This document shows, in pieces, positions 1-11,452 of a stretch of 64,000 nucleotides of DNA. How positions within the stretch are numbered: the stretch's first letter is position 1; each line of letters begins with the position of its first letter. The notes below the pieces were generated by a model that ran no database searches, had not been told where the DNA came from, and worked only from the letters and a program-made list of their open reading frames with translations. This stretch comes from Cercis canadensis (Eukaryota > Streptophyta > Magnoliopsida > Fabales > Fabaceae): positions 294,500 to 358,499 of the forward strand of contig QAOA01001229.1 in assembly GCA_003255065.1 (NCBI GenBank). Reading direction: 5' to 3'. The position numbers were made by a program, and so were the translations under genes.

Positions 1-1757
1 TAAATAAGTTTAAAAGTATTATAAATGTATAAAAAAGTTGTAGAAGTGTAATATTTAAGTTAAAATATCATTTTTTTGGAAGAGAAATGAGAAGAGATGA
101 GAGAAAAGAAAGAGAAAAAAAAGGGAGAGATTTTTTTCTCTTTTATTTGAATGATTAAAATAAACAAAAAAAAATTATATTATAAAATATTTTTATTAAT
201 TTATTTTTTATTATTAAAAAACATATTTAATATAAAATTAAATAATATAATATATTTTTTTTCTTTTTCTCTCTTGTATCTCTCATATTTCTTTCTCTCT
301 CTCTCTCAAATTAAATAATATAACAAATCATGTCTCTCTCTACTTTCTACTGACGCGATAACAACTCTGTTTATTTTCTCCACCAGCTTCTCCAATGAGC
401 TTTTATTAAAGTGGAGAGCTTATAGATTTTTTTTTATTTTTTTGATAGAAATTATTATTTTATATTTGTTCTTAGCCGAACACATGTGATTATAAAAAGC
501 CACAAAAAATTGGTCACGCTTTGACCTTTCCTTTCCATCAAAAGCCTTTATCCTTCTAAGGCTTAGATTTTTGCCATCTTGCATTGCACCTTGTGCCAAA
601 ACTAAGAACAAAAACAAAGACACAAGGGAGTGCGAGGGTAAAATCGGACAGCATGTTCCTTAGCTCTCCAAAACCCCTCCGGCGTGATTTGAGGGGTTAA
701 AATTTGTAGATAAAAAAAGAAGTGTAGGTGTTAGAATTTAACCTTTAGTTCTCTTTTTCTTTCAAATTAAAACTTTTAAATAAGGGAGTGCCCTTTTTTA
801 TTCCTCTCATTTTCTTTCTTTTTCTTCCAAAATTAACTCTCAAATAAACTCTTAAGAACTTTTATAAGATGGAAGGGGCTTCTATAATCACATATTCTAT
901 TAATATTTTTAAAATTAATTTGGAGTTTAATTAGGTTCATTTAAACTTTATGGGACTCTTAAATATGCTCAGAATGCGATGCTTTTAGTTTTAGCAAAAC
1001 CAAAATGTGTATACAACTCCGACAAAAATAAAATAAAATTGTATACAATTAAAATCATATTATTTTGGATTGTGAAGAAGAGGCAAATTAACTAAAAAGG
1101 GAGTAACTTGGGATGGCCAGATAGAAATAGAATAATCATAGTCAACAATTTAGGATGGCATTTAATAAAAATAGTGGAAGTTAGTAACTTTGTCAAAGAA
1201 ATTAACAAAGGAGGAGTACATTGATAAGAAATTGCACTTTTATTAATTGCAAAAGGTTTATCAATCTAGGATCAAAATTAGAATCATATATCTATAGAAG
1301 ACCAAAATAAGAGTTTAATCTAAATTTAACTTGTTTCAAAGTGTTCCTTCACTACTATTAGCATGCCATAAATCTGCTTATGGTATGTGGAGGGGAAGCC
1401 CTTTCTACTAGGACACCAACAATTTCCTAACACAATTGCATCTACATTTGCTGGTAATCCTGATCTTAACCAAGAGAGTTATCTTTATTCAGACTCTGAA
1501 ATTTTAAGGAACAAATTAATATTGTCAAAAGCATTTTCTTTATTTGGGGTAGATGTTGACTGTTCAGCAGGACAGTTGATGACTTTGAACTCATCTAAGC
1601 AAATTAATGAATTTGACATTGAATTGCTTTTCCAAACTAGAATCCAAAGGCAGAGAATAAAATTAAGGCAAAATCTTCATAGAAGAACATTATTTTCCAA
1701 ACGAAATCGCATCATACAATTTGAACCAAGCATCTCCATCTTTCAAAGATTTCATTA
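1..1757. other. Intergenic, AT-rich; 3' flank of the first GST gene
   Basis: No supportable gene. The first 400 bases are AT-rich with a short CT microsatellite at about 291-307. A 124-codon open frame on the plus strand (1387-1761) has no recognisable domain. It overlaps the antisense of the GST 3' end, and its sequence near 1590 resembles the 3' flank of the GST gene at 13 kb, so it is treated as chance. The 3' untranslated region of the GST gene probably lies in about 1500-1757. Confidence 0.6.
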
Positions 1758-2546
1758 CTAGGCACTAGCAGCTTTCAATCCGACCGGATGAGCCTTTGCA
1801 AACTCTGTTAGCTTGTCAGTTTCAGGCATAAGCCCCTCCACAGCAGGATCAGCAGCAAACCTCTTAGCCCATTTCACCAAAGCAGGAGCTTTTTCTTCAA
1901 CAAGCAGTTTCCTCCCATTCAAATTCTCTACCACGCTCAACCAACTCAACAAGCTCCCAAAAACAATGTCAATGAAGCCAATCTGATCTCCACCAAAAAA
2001 GGCCTTCCCTTTGCTGTATTTTCCAAGCACTTCCTCCATCCTCAAAAGCACTTGTTCCATTTGCTCAAAGTGTGGCTTCTTTGCCTCCTCATCTTTAGCC
2101 AAAAGGATGCTTTTTATGGGTGAAAACAACTATCCCATTGACAAAAATGCAAAACAATGCTAATTCAGTATGAATACAAACAAAATAGAATAAGAAACAC
2201 CCAGAAACAGAGAAGGAAACGAAATTACCTTGTCGTCTAAGTATGCAACCCAGAAACGAGCAATAGCACGATCATAAGGATCTGAGGGAAGGACGGAGGG
2301 GCCAGTGGTCCATGTCTCATCTATATATTCAACTATGATTGCTGATTCGCAAATGGGTTTATCACCATGAATGAGAACTGGGATTTTCTTATAGACAGGG
2401 TTGGACTGAAGAAGCAAGTCACTTTTTTGAGGTAAGGACTCTTCAATGTTCTCATAATCCAGGGATTTGATGTTAAGGGCAATCTTAACCCTCAAGACAA
2501 AAGGGCTAAACCATCCCCCCAGAAGCTTCAAGTCATTGTTCGCCAT
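1758..2546 (-). CDS. Tau-class glutathione S-transferase, copy 1
   Basis: Two exons, 2229-2546 and 1758-2129, separated by a 99-base GT-AG intron, give a 229-residue protein, the normal tau GST length. The start is the ATG at 2546; the open frame runs further upstream but that part has no family similarity. The N-terminal thioredoxin-like domain holds the catalytic Ser14 (WFSPF). The glutathione-binding K-I-P-V is at 54-57 and E-S at 67-68. The helical domain, with the [10 protein letters not shown] segment, is in exon 2. The single intron after an Asp-Asp-Lys is the conserved tau position. Exon 2 begins Leu-Phe-Ser-Pro, whereas the other two copies have Trp-Phe. Family role: cytosolic conjugation of glutathione to electrophiles, often stress- or auxin-induced; the individual substrate is unknown. 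It is the most downstream member of a same-strand tandem cluster. Confidence 0.95.
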
Positions 2547-3015
2547 GAGTATTGGCTCCCAAACTGCAGAAGAGAACACAAAGGTATGTGATATTTGCTC
2601 AGTGAGTTACCAAGCGATAAGGTTTTTATGGATAAGAAGATGGTGGTTGAAATAGTTAATACTATCAGCTTCTGCGCCGCCGCCCAATTCGCAGTTTTAT
2701 TCCATGGTGGTTGAAACCAGCTTCTGGGGTGCCCAATTTGCAATTTGATTCAAAGTCAAGGTTTAAGCAAGCAACCAAGTGGGACTTGATTTGGACATCA
2801 AGATGGATATAATAGGCAACCATTATTTTAATAAGGCAAAACCAAAAACAGCAGCCAGCATTAACAATATTGTTATAAATGCCTATACTCTCTTTACTGT
2901 CTTGTCTAGCTACGTTTGGTTCCATGAGTTTACAAATAGGAAAGTATGAAATTGTTCTCTACATAATAGGTTCATTTTGTTTTGTTCTTGTACATTGTCT
3001 ATTAGGAAAACGATA
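2547..3015. other. 5' flank of GST copy 1, duplicated beside the GST relic
   Basis: This non-coding flank (to about 2940) aligns by eye with 11453-11602 plus 12182-12360, next to the GST pseudogene. Shared strings include the stretch around 2637-2660 (matching 11530-11555) and around 2905-2930 (matching 12330-12352). The duplication that made the relic therefore included several hundred bases of upstream DNA. Short open frames here have no support. Confidence 0.7.
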
Positions 3016-3025
3016 ATGGAAACTA
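3016..3025. repeat. Target-site duplication, left copy (outer element)
   Basis: ATGGAAACTA here is repeated exactly at 10204-10213. The pair brackets the inverted ends of the MULE-like element. Confidence 0.75.
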
Positions 3026-3555
3026 ATGTTTTAAAAACCGGACTGCTAAACGAATCAGTGTGACAAAAAATGATTGATCGGACCGGTTGGACCGCCGGCC
3101 AAACCGGTTTAATCGAAACTTTTTCTAAACTTAAATATTTACACAGAAGAAAACATGGATTCAAATACATAGTCTCAAAAGCATCGTCTCAAACTTTAAG
3201 ATTCAAATACATAGTCTAAAAACCATTAAAACCAAATACATAGTAAAATGCACAAGTTATCACCCATAATCATAAACCAAATACATAAGTCATTGATTCT
3301 TAAGTTTGATGAGACAACTGCCATACACTATGGTTCAATATGTCCTTTAAAAAGTTGTCTTTTGCATAATACATTTTTCTGACATTAAACTTACATTGCA
3401 AAACCAACAATTAAAGGCCAACATAGTTTTTGCACAATATTGTGTAAGAGCGAGATTTTCCTACTATATTTCACAAAGTCACATATCATGCTTTCTTACA
3501 AGTTGCTGCAAAGCTTATCTTAAAAAACAAAGTAAACTAAATGAACACAAACTAA

Positions 3556-3745
3556 GAGTGTGTTTGGATGAGGTATTTGTAGAGTGTAATGTATTTATAA
3601 AGTGTATTTGAAATACTTANTCTTTTTATAATAAAATGTATCCAAACAATGTATTTTATAAATTCATGTATTTAAAATGTTGTATTTCAATTACATGTAT
3701 TTAAAATTCATAAGAATTTATCAAATACTTCATCCAAACACAACC
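3556..3745. mobile_element. Tourist-like MITE (190 bp)
   Basis: Terminal inverted repeats of roughly 24 bp (the left end contains GTGTTTGGATGAGGTATTTG, the right end its complement with few mismatches) are flanked by TAA at 3553-3555 and 3746-3748. A 3-bp TAA/TTA target and a G-rich start fit PIF/Harbinger-derived Tourist elements. The element has one undetermined base (3620) and no coding capacity. It lies inside the MULE-like element. Confidence 0.65.
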
Positions 3746-4476
3746 TAAACCTTTAAGGGATTACACATAAAAAAAAAATAAAAAAAATAAAAAGCAAACC
3801 CATGTATAATGACAAGGCACTTGTTAATTGTTATCATGCAATGGATTACAGACAATCATTAACTTCTTAATGACCCGCCAATTGCTACTAGTATTTCACA
3901 TAGAAACAACACTGCCTTTTTTTAAAAAGGAAGATATTAATATTCTTTGAAGGTAAACAAGCATGTAAGAGAACAGAAACAGATAAATATATCAAGTTCA
4001 GCTGCATCAAGTTGGCATTTTCAAGTTTTTTCCTTTCATTTACCTCCCTCTCCCCTCAAAATTGTCCATTAAGAACCAACATTAGATGCTTAGCTGCTTT
4101 GTGAATAAAAATAAAAGAATATATTATCCTTCTCTTTTTTGTTAGGGTTGGGATGTGGGAGGGGAACTACGATGAAAATCCTGCATCTTAAACTATGATG
4201 AAACTATGATCAAAATGTTACCGGCTGTCAATGAAAATAAAACTCTGAATTGATCAACCTCACAAGAATCATATAGTTATCCTATGTTAAAAAAGTATAA
4301 TATTTCACCTCCAATATCACATGTGCTAATAGCTGATGCAAAAAAGACATACTTGCAATAGTTCACTTCTTATCCAAATAACATTTTCCAAATAAAGCCT
4401 AAATTAACTCTTTCTACTCCAATTATTCAAAAAAGAGCAATCTAGATAGTGAGATAGTAGAAACAGAATATCAGTA

Positions 4477-4481
4477 AGCAT
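4477..4481. repeat. Copia target-site duplication, left (AGCAT)
   Basis: AGCAT lies immediately outside the 3' LTR and is repeated at 9350-9354 immediately outside the 5' LTR. The 5-bp length is standard for copia integrases. Confidence 0.9.
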
Positions 4482-4707
4482 TATCACAACAGAGAGAATT
4501 GAGAGAGATGAAATGATTGTGAAGAGAATAAATTGTATTCAATTGAATTGAATGATTACAAAATATATCAGAAAATATATAAAGCACCTATAGCTGACGT
4601 GTAAATAAACTACAACCAATCAGAGTGAAGTTAAAATAACTAACTAACTGAATCTGTTATCTAACATTGCCTATATTCAACTAACTTCCTATACACGCTG
4701 TCTAATA
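4482..4707 (-). repeat. Copia 3' LTR
   Basis: It aligns without gaps to 9124-9349. In element orientation it begins TATTAGACAG and ends GTGATA, that is TA...TA ends instead of the usual TG...CA. Confidence 0.9.
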
Positions 4708-4716
4708 CTCCCTTTC
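4708..4716 (-). other. Polypurine tract
   Basis: GAAAGGGAG in element orientation lies directly inside the 3' LTR, the expected place for the plus-strand primer. Confidence 0.75.
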
Positions 4717-7700
4717 AAGGTGGGAGATAAATGTCTAATACTCCCATCTTGGACAATAAGTATCGAAACTGAGTTGCAGGCATTGCTTTGGTTAATATAT
4801 TAGCTATTTGATGTTGAGTTTTGACATGAACAAGCTTAATGAATCCAGAATTAACATGTTCCCGAATGAAGTGACAATCAATGTCCACATGTTTTGATCT
4901 GTCATGAGACACGGGATTGGAAGCTAAGTGGATGGTAGATTGATTATCACAAAAAAACCATTACTGAAGGTACTAGTATTTCAAAAATCTTGCAAAGCTA
5001 CCATAGCCACAAAAGTTCATTGGTGACTCTTGCCAAAGCCCTATATTCAGCTTCTGTTGAGGATCGAGAAATAGTAGGTTGCCTCTTGGATTTCCAAGTG
5101 ATTGGAGAATTGCTAATGAAAACACAGTAGCCAGTTATGGATCTTCTAGTATCAACACAACTTCCCTAATCTACATTAGCAAAAGCTGAGATTTTGAGTA
5201 AGGAAGTGGAAGGAAAGAACAAACCTTGGCCTAGGCTTGACTTGAGGTACTGCAGAAGATGATGAACAGAAGCCAAATAAGGAGTTCTAGGACTGGACAT
5301 GAACTGGCTTAACTTATTAACAATGTAGCTAATATCTGGCCTTGAAATGGTGAGATACATGAGGCGACTAATCAATCTTCTATACATAGATGCATCTGGT
5401 AAGGCATCCCTATCAGTTTTATTGAGTTTCAAATTTGGTTCCATTGGAAGTTGCAGTGGCTTTGCTGCAGAGAAGCCAGTATCCTCCAACAACTGTAACA
5501 CGTATTTCCTTTGGGAGAGAGAGATGCCTTTTGCTGAATGTGCTATCTCCAAGCCCAAAAAATATCTCAAATCTCCAAGGAATTTGAGTTTGAACAGTTT
5601 CTGTAACAGTTGTTGAACTCTATGAACAATCGAGGGATTAGGTCCTGCAAGTATTATGTCATCGACATAAACAAGGAGAATGACCAGTGTGACACCTTTG
5701 CCAATGATGAAAAGAGAGTAGTCACTGTGAGACTGAGAGAAACCATTATGCATTAAAGTGGTTGAAAACTTATGAAACCACTGTCTAGAAACTTGTCTCA
5801 AGCCATAGAGAGACTTGGTGAACTTGCACACCATGTTCTCCCCCTGAACTGTATATCCCAAAGGTAGTTGCATGTACACTTCCTCAAACAAATCTCCATT
5901 TAAGAATGCATTATTGACATCTAACTGAATCATGGTCCATTTCTTTACTGCTGCAACTGAAAGCAATAATATGACTGTAGTAATCTTGGCCACTGGTGAA
6001 AAGGTGTCCAGAAAATCAATTCCTGCCTACTGAGTGTAACCTTTAGCAACCAAATAAGCTTTATACTTATCTAGGCTACCATCAATTTTGTACTTGACCT
6101 TATAGATCCATCTGCACCCAATGGTATGTCTGTCTTTTGGAAGGGATACCACTGACCAGGTGTTATTGGTTTCAAGAGCATCAAGTTCTTCCTTCATAGT
6201 TGTTTGCCACTCAGGATGTTTTACTGCTTGATGATAAAACTGAGGCTTATATTTTGTGGACAGTTGCATAATGAACTTTTTGTAGTTGTGTGATAACTTG
6301 TCATAGGTCACCACTTTTTGGATGGGGTAGGAAATGGTGGGATCTGACAAGGAGCATACATAATCTTGTAAATAGGTAGAATGTTTGACATTTATGCTGG
6401 TCCTGTTAGTGGATTGGGGTTAAGGAACAGTGGTGCCAGTTATTGAAGGATTTTAATCAAGCACAAGTGCTGTATCAGTACCAATATATGTGGCAATAGG
6501 AGTGAGATTTTCAATGTGAGAGGTTGGAACAGTAGTAGCTGTGGTAAGAGGAGAAACATTCTCAGGTTGAGAAGTTGGAATGACCACATCATGAAAAATA
6601 TCAATGGCCTCAGGTGTTTTGGGTAGTGCCTGAAAAGGGAAAACAGTTTCATGAAAAAGTACATATCTGGAAATGATGAATTATCTGGTGTGAAGGTTAT
6701 ATAGTCTGTAGCCTTTGAATCCTATAGGATATCCCATGAAAATGGCAGGCACTGCTCGTGGAGAGAATTTGTTCCTAGTGTGCAAAGGAGTTGAAGCAAA
6801 GCAGAGACATCCAAATGCTTTTAATGCAGCATAGTTGGGTTCCTTGTTGTAAAGGAGTTGATAGGGTGTCTGATTTTTTAGCAGTGGAGATGGAGTTCTG
6901 TTGATGAGGAACACTGCTATGACTACACATTCACCCCAGAATCTTAAAGGAAAATTGGACTAGAACATCAATGATCTGGCCACATTTAACAAATACTTAT
7001 GTTTCCTTTCCACCATTGAATTTTGTTCAGGCTTGTAGGGACACAAAAATTGGTGAATGATCCCTTCTTTTTGCAGGAAATCTGTCAAAGCCAACTCATT
7101 GGCATTGTCAGAACATAGTTGCTTTATTGTCTTACCAAATTGAGTCTTGATCATGGCTAAGAAATTAATGATGGAATTGGTAGCTTCTGACTTCTGTTTG
7201 AGCAGATAAACCCACGTGAACCTTGTGCAGTCATCAACAATTATAAGAAAATAAGACTTACCATCATAAGTGTGATGATGATAAGGACCCCAAATGTCAC
7301 AGTGGATTAAATCAAAAGGATTAGTGGACAAGGTATTATTAGAGGTGAAAGATAGTTTGCAAAGTTTAGAAAGAGGACAAACTTGACAAGAATGAGAAGA
7401 ATAATGTTGTGGATAAAGCAAAGAAATTTTATTACTGAGTAATTTCAAGATTTTATCAGACAAATGGCCTAATCTAGCATGCCAAAAATGAGCATGATTG
7501 GAATTATGTAATTCTGAAATACAACTTGAATTATTGAAAGACTGAAAAACAAAAGGATTGACTACAAGAGACTCGGTGGAGGGATTCTGAACAGCATGAA
7601 TTTTTTCCATATCAGCAAAAGCTTGTTGAGTGGCCAAGTTTGCTTGGTAAATGTATAAACCTTCGCACATATCACCCCTGCCAATCATCCTCAATCGTTT

Positions 7701-7908
7701 TGGGATCCTGGATTTGGAAGGAATCAAATTGGAAAATGACAGTTAATAATGAATGCTGCAACAAGGCTGCTACTGATATGAGATTAACATGAAAATCTAG
7801 AATGTAAAGAACTTTTTGTAACAGAAAATCAAGTGATAATTGGACTGTGTCAATAGCTGAAACTGAAACTTTTGAATTATTTGGAAGAGTAACAATTTGA
7901 TTGCTCAA
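4715..7908 (-). pseudogene. Copia pol remnant: protease, integrase, reverse transcriptase, RNase H
   Basis: Protease: the D-T/S-G active site is degraded to Asp-Leu-Gly near 7960, with a stop just upstream. Integrase (6681-7727): an H..H..C..C zinc region, then Asp in HCDIWGP, Asp in CSDN and Glu in SMVERKH, so the catalytic triad survives. An in-frame TAG follows near 6960. Reverse transcriptase (5166-6350): starts with the EWQ..M..E.. block, is broken by a TAG after KGYTQ near 6027, and keeps the YVDD catalytic motif. RNase H (4715-4912): ends with the SKH.D..CHFIRE segment and is separated from the rest by a shift. All parts lie in the same orientation between the LTRs. There is no evidence of host use. 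Confidence 0.9.
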
Positions 7909-8199
7909 AGATTTGTAAGAAGTAAAAAATTTTATGGAGTGGAAGACATGTAATGTTGCTCCTAAATCAATGATCCAAGAGTCTTAATTACCAACATAAT
8001 GTGTATTAATGGTAGAAAGAATCATACCAATGGGGATTGACTCTATAGGATTGTCCACATCAGGTATAACAGCTTGTGACAATTGGTTTTGAAGCAAATG
8101 AATCAATTGATGATACTGCTGTGTGGACATTTCCAGAGGAGGTTCCATGGATTGATTCTGATTGACAGTTGAGATCTAATTCACATTACCCGTTTGTCT

Positions 8200-9062
8200 A
8201 CCTTTCTTGAACCCTGGTGGATAACCATGGAGTTTATAGCATTTATCCTTTGTGTGACCAAGAACACCACAATGTGCATATAGAGGTCTATCTTTCTTGA
8301 CAAATCTGTGCTTACCATTAGGATTGTGTCTAGAATTTGAGTAGGTGACTGCATAGGCAGCTTGTGCTTCAGATTGGTTTAACTGACTCCAATCTCCCTT
8401 TGCTTTTCTTCTTGAACAACCAATGAGAATACTTTATTGATTAGGGGAAAAGGATCCATCAACAGAATTTGACCCCTGACTTGGGAGAAAGAATCATTTA
8501 GTCCCACAAGGAAACACAAAACATATTCTTGATGGAGATGGTCAATTAATGGCTTTACTCCACCACATGTGCAAGCATGCATTAGCCTATATTCACCAAG
8601 TTCTTCCCAAATACCTTTGAGTTTGGTGAAGTACTGACCAACAGACAAGGCTCCTTGTGTAAGGTTGATTACCTCCTTCTTCAGTTGATAGATTCTTGGA
8701 CCATTTTGCTGTTGAAATCTTTCTTGTAGATCATTCCAGATTTCAGTAGCAGTAATGGAATCTATCACATTAGTAGCAATTTCCTTTGAAATTGAATTCA
8801 GCAACCATGATGCCACAACATTGTTATTCCTCTGCCAGGCTAAAAACGTTGCAGTGACTGATCGATCAGGTTGTGTAATTGAGCCATCAACGAACCCAAG
8901 TTTGTTTTTGGCCATCAGTGCCATTCTCATCGCCTTGCACCAAGAATTGTAGTTTTCTCCAGTAAGATGCTGAGAAACAAGAACTAACCCTGGGGAATCA
9001 GATGGATGCAAGAAGAATGGGTTGGACATGTCTTCCATGGATCCAATCGCCATTGCTAACAA
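8200..9062 (-). pseudogene. Copia gag remnant
   Basis: A 227-codon open frame (8379-9062) matches the plant copia gag type (UBN2/retrotran_gag) with the N-terminal LTGENY..W motif. It stops before the nucleocapsid region. The zinc knuckle is still readable at about 8225-8285 as H-C-G-V-L-G-H-T-K-D-K-C, but the first cysteine of the CCHC set has become tyrosine. Gag is therefore truncated and its RNA-binding knuckle mutated. Confidence 0.85.
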
Positions 9063-9111
9063 GTAGAAGAGAAACGAAAAAAAACTCTAGCTCTTCACAG
9101 CAGCGAGCGCT

Positions 9112-9123
9112 GCTCTAATACCA
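9112..9123 (-). other. Primer-binding site, initiator tRNA-Met type
   Basis: TGGTATTAGAGC in element orientation directly abuts the 5' LTR. It differs by one base from the common TGGTATCAGAGC, complementary to the 3' end of initiator tRNA-Met. Confidence 0.85.
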
Positions 9124-9349
9124 TATTACAACAGAGAGAATCGAGAGAGATGAAATGAGTGTGAAGAGGATAAACTGTATTCAATTGAATTGAATGATTA
9201 CAAAGCTTATCAGAAAATATATAAAGCACCTATAGCTGACGTGTAAATAAACTACAACCAATCAGAGTGAAGTTAAAATAACTAACTAACTGAATATGTT
9301 ATCTAACAGTGCCTATATACAACTAACTTCCTATACATGCTGTCTAATA
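9124..9349 (-). repeat. Copia 5' LTR
   Basis: Aligns end to end with 4482-4707, about 95% identical by hand count with no indels. It lies at the high-coordinate end because the element is on the minus strand. Confidence 0.9.
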
Positions 9350-9354
9350 AGCAT
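9350..9354. repeat. Copia target-site duplication, right (AGCAT)
   Basis: Exact copy of 4477-4481. Confidence 0.9.
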
Positions 9355-10203
9355 TGCCAAATAAAGATAGATATTACAATCCACAAATAAAATAATCACA
9401 ATTAACAAAAGCATTCTGAAAGCCAGAGCAAGGCAAATATTATCCAACTTACAAGCATGATGCCGAGATGAAAGAGTCACTAAAACATTCAAGTTGCCAA
9501 GACATAAAACTAGGCAGTAGGCACACACAATTAAGTCTAGACTTGGATCTTTTTTTTACCAGAAGTTTCATTTAAAGAATGCCGCAGCAAAGTGAAAAAG
9601 AAAAGGAATACCACAGCAAAGTAAAAAAGAAAAAGAATGCAGCAACAAAGTAATTTCAACACATTCTTGTGCTTTTCTATGGCTTTTCTTAATTACTATG
9701 GCTTCTTCGTAGCAAAGCAAACATACGAAACTCTAAAACAAGGAGAGGAAACATATAACAGAGAGAGTCAAAGAAAACGACAATGAGAAAACAAAGGAGA
9801 AACAATGGACTCACCTCATCACACCGAAAAGAAGACCACACCACCAAGGTTGGGTGCAAAGGGAATAAGGGAATGTGAGTAAGTGAGCTTAGGCTGGGTA
9901 TTTGAGAATGGATTTTGGGAAAATATAAGCAAAAGCTCGAGGGGAGGGAGGAAAGAGTTAAGCGTGCTAGAAACAAGTGCCAAAACAGCACTATATTAGG
10001 GAAAATCTACAAAAAAAGAAGATGGTTTTATGAACCGATTGGTTATTGAAAACCTATACCGGTTCATCAGTTTTTACGGTTCGCACAAATTCATACCATT
10101 TTTTTTATTGGTTTAACCACCCCACCAGTTTTGACCCTTGAACTGAACAGAAATTCAAATCGGGGAGTAGTTCGACAGGTCTGATCCGATTTTTAAAACC
10201 TTG

Positions 10204-10213
10204 ATGGAAACTA
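10204..10213. repeat. Target-site duplication, right copy (outer element)
   Basis: Exact copy of 3016-3025 (ATGGAAACTA). Confidence 0.75.
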
Positions 10214-10233
10214 TAAATAAATGACTTTCAGGC

Positions 10234-10795
10234 GTGAATAATTACACTATCTTGAGTGTAATATTGCTTCTCTATCAAAAGATAGTTACTCCAAAATACA
10301 ACAAAACCTTCAAAAATACACTAATCAACAAATATGACTAGTTTCAAATTTATTCATAAATCAAACAGATACAATTGTTTGTTTAATAAACATTTTAATT
10401 TAATTAACTGCCTTCTGAACCAAGTCAAACTGACCTGAACCGGACCGGTCCAGTCTGGTTATTAAAATCGGACTCTAAAATATTTGTCAAACCAAGTGCC
10501 AATCGAAGACTATTAAGAATATTTAATTACACTGTTTTGAGTGTAATATTGTTTCTCTATCAAAAAATAGTTACTCTAAGATACAACAAAGCCTTCAAAA
10601 ATGCATTAATCAACAAATATGAATGGTTTCAAATTTATTCATAAATCAAACAAATACAACTGTTTATTTAATAAACATTTTAATTTAATTAATTGCCTTC
10701 TGAACCAAGTCAAATCGACTTGAATCGAACTGGTCCAGTCTAGTTATTAAAACCGGACTCTAAAATATTTGTCAAATCAAGTGTCAATCAAATAT
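10234..10795. repeat. Two-copy tandem repeat, about 285-bp unit
   Basis: Copy 1 (about 10234-10508) and copy 2 (about 10519-10795) align with an offset of 285 bases and scattered substitutions. Each starts with a small hairpin, TTACACT...AGTGTAA (10242-10261 and 10527-10546). Each ends with an ACCGG/GGTCCAGTC word resembling the subterminal sequence of the neighbouring MULE-like element. No coding frame. The remainder to 11274 has nothing I can name, apart from a MITE-like end near 11255-11275. Confidence 0.8.
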
Positions 10796-11274
10796 CATTT
10801 AAAATTTTTGATTTGCTAGGCTATTGTGCTAACTTTATAGGCTTGTGTGACTTATTACCTAAAGTTATTTTATAACTTGTTTTTTCCTTTATAAAGCCTT
10901 AAATATTGATTGTTTCAACCAATGTGGGACTGGGTTCTACAACCAAATAACAAACTATTCAACATTGTCTATGGAAGAACGGCACAGCCAATTTCTTGGG
11001 CTAATGTATTGATTCCTTACTTATTTGTTCTCCTTGGGCTCTTTTTATCTCTTTTTGAATTGATTTGAACTTCATATATTCATATCTTTGTTTATTCTCT
11101 ATTTTTATCGTTTAACTACTTTAGGTGTAAACAAAACCAGCTTACAAGTTATGTTTTGCAAGATTCCGCACTGATGAATTTCAGAAAAACTATCCAAAAA
11201 GGGATTAAAATGCGTCATTTCAATTTCTTGTATCTCAAAGTCCCTTGAAATTTTCAAATATCTCATCCAAACAC

Positions 11275-11452
11275 CTCATCTATATGTTCAACTATGATTG
11301 TTGATTCGCAGATGAATTTATCACCATGAATGATGTACTGAAGAAGCAAGTCACTTTTGTGATTCAAGGACTCTTCAATGTTCTCATAATCCAGGAACTT
11401 GATGTCAAGTGCAATCCTAACCCTCAAGAAGCTTCAAGCTATTGTTTGCCAT
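11275..11452 (-). pseudogene. Tau GST exon 1 relic
   Basis: Exon 1 of a tau GST is recognisable by alignment with 2311-2546. It retains the start codon (11452), the segment encoding the [13 protein letters not shown] stretch, and the ESxIxVEYIDE end. Internal deletions removed the active-site serine region and the KIPVLIH block, and there is no exon 2. The left border stops abruptly at a MITE-like sequence. The upstream flank is shared with GST copy 1, so it arose by local duplication. Non-functional. Confidence 0.85.

Larger units (their letters stand above)
4482..9349 (-). mobile_element. Ty1/copia LTR retrotransposon, complete but defective
   Basis: A 4868-bp element reads on the minus strand, with 226-bp LTRs at both ends, a primer-binding site, a polypurine tract and a 5-bp target duplication. 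Internal order is gag, protease, integrase, reverse transcriptase, RNase H; integrase before reverse transcriptase is the copia arrangement. The reading frame is broken by several stops and shifts, so it cannot encode an intact polyprotein. The LTRs differ at about 12 of 226 positions by hand count, suggesting insertion a few million years ago under usual plant rates (inference). Confidence 0.95.
3026..10203. mobile_element. MULE-like DNA transposon, non-autonomous, carrying nested insertions
   Basis: The ends form an inverted repeat: GTTTTAAAAACCGGA at 3028-3042 matches the reverse complement of 10185-10199 in 14 of 15 bases. Both subterminal regions are rich in ACCGG/CCGGT words. An exact 10-bp direct repeat abuts the ends (3016-3025 and 10204-10213). 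A 9-11 bp duplication is typical of the Mutator superfamily, so that is the working class. Without the copia insertion the element is about 2.3 kb, and it contains no transposase frame that I can recognise. It hosts a copia element (4482-9349) and a MITE (3556-3745), so it is older than both. A non-Mutator origin is possible because the inverted ends are short. Confidence 0.6.

Noticed and set aside
1387..1761. 124-codon plus-strand open frame
   Set aside because: No recognisable domain. It overlaps the antisense of the GST end and shares sequence with a GST 3' flank.
9689..9991. 100-codon minus-strand frame inside the MULE-like element, considered as a transposase remnant
   Set aside because: Composition is low-complexity (Leu/Ser/Phe) with no transposase motif.
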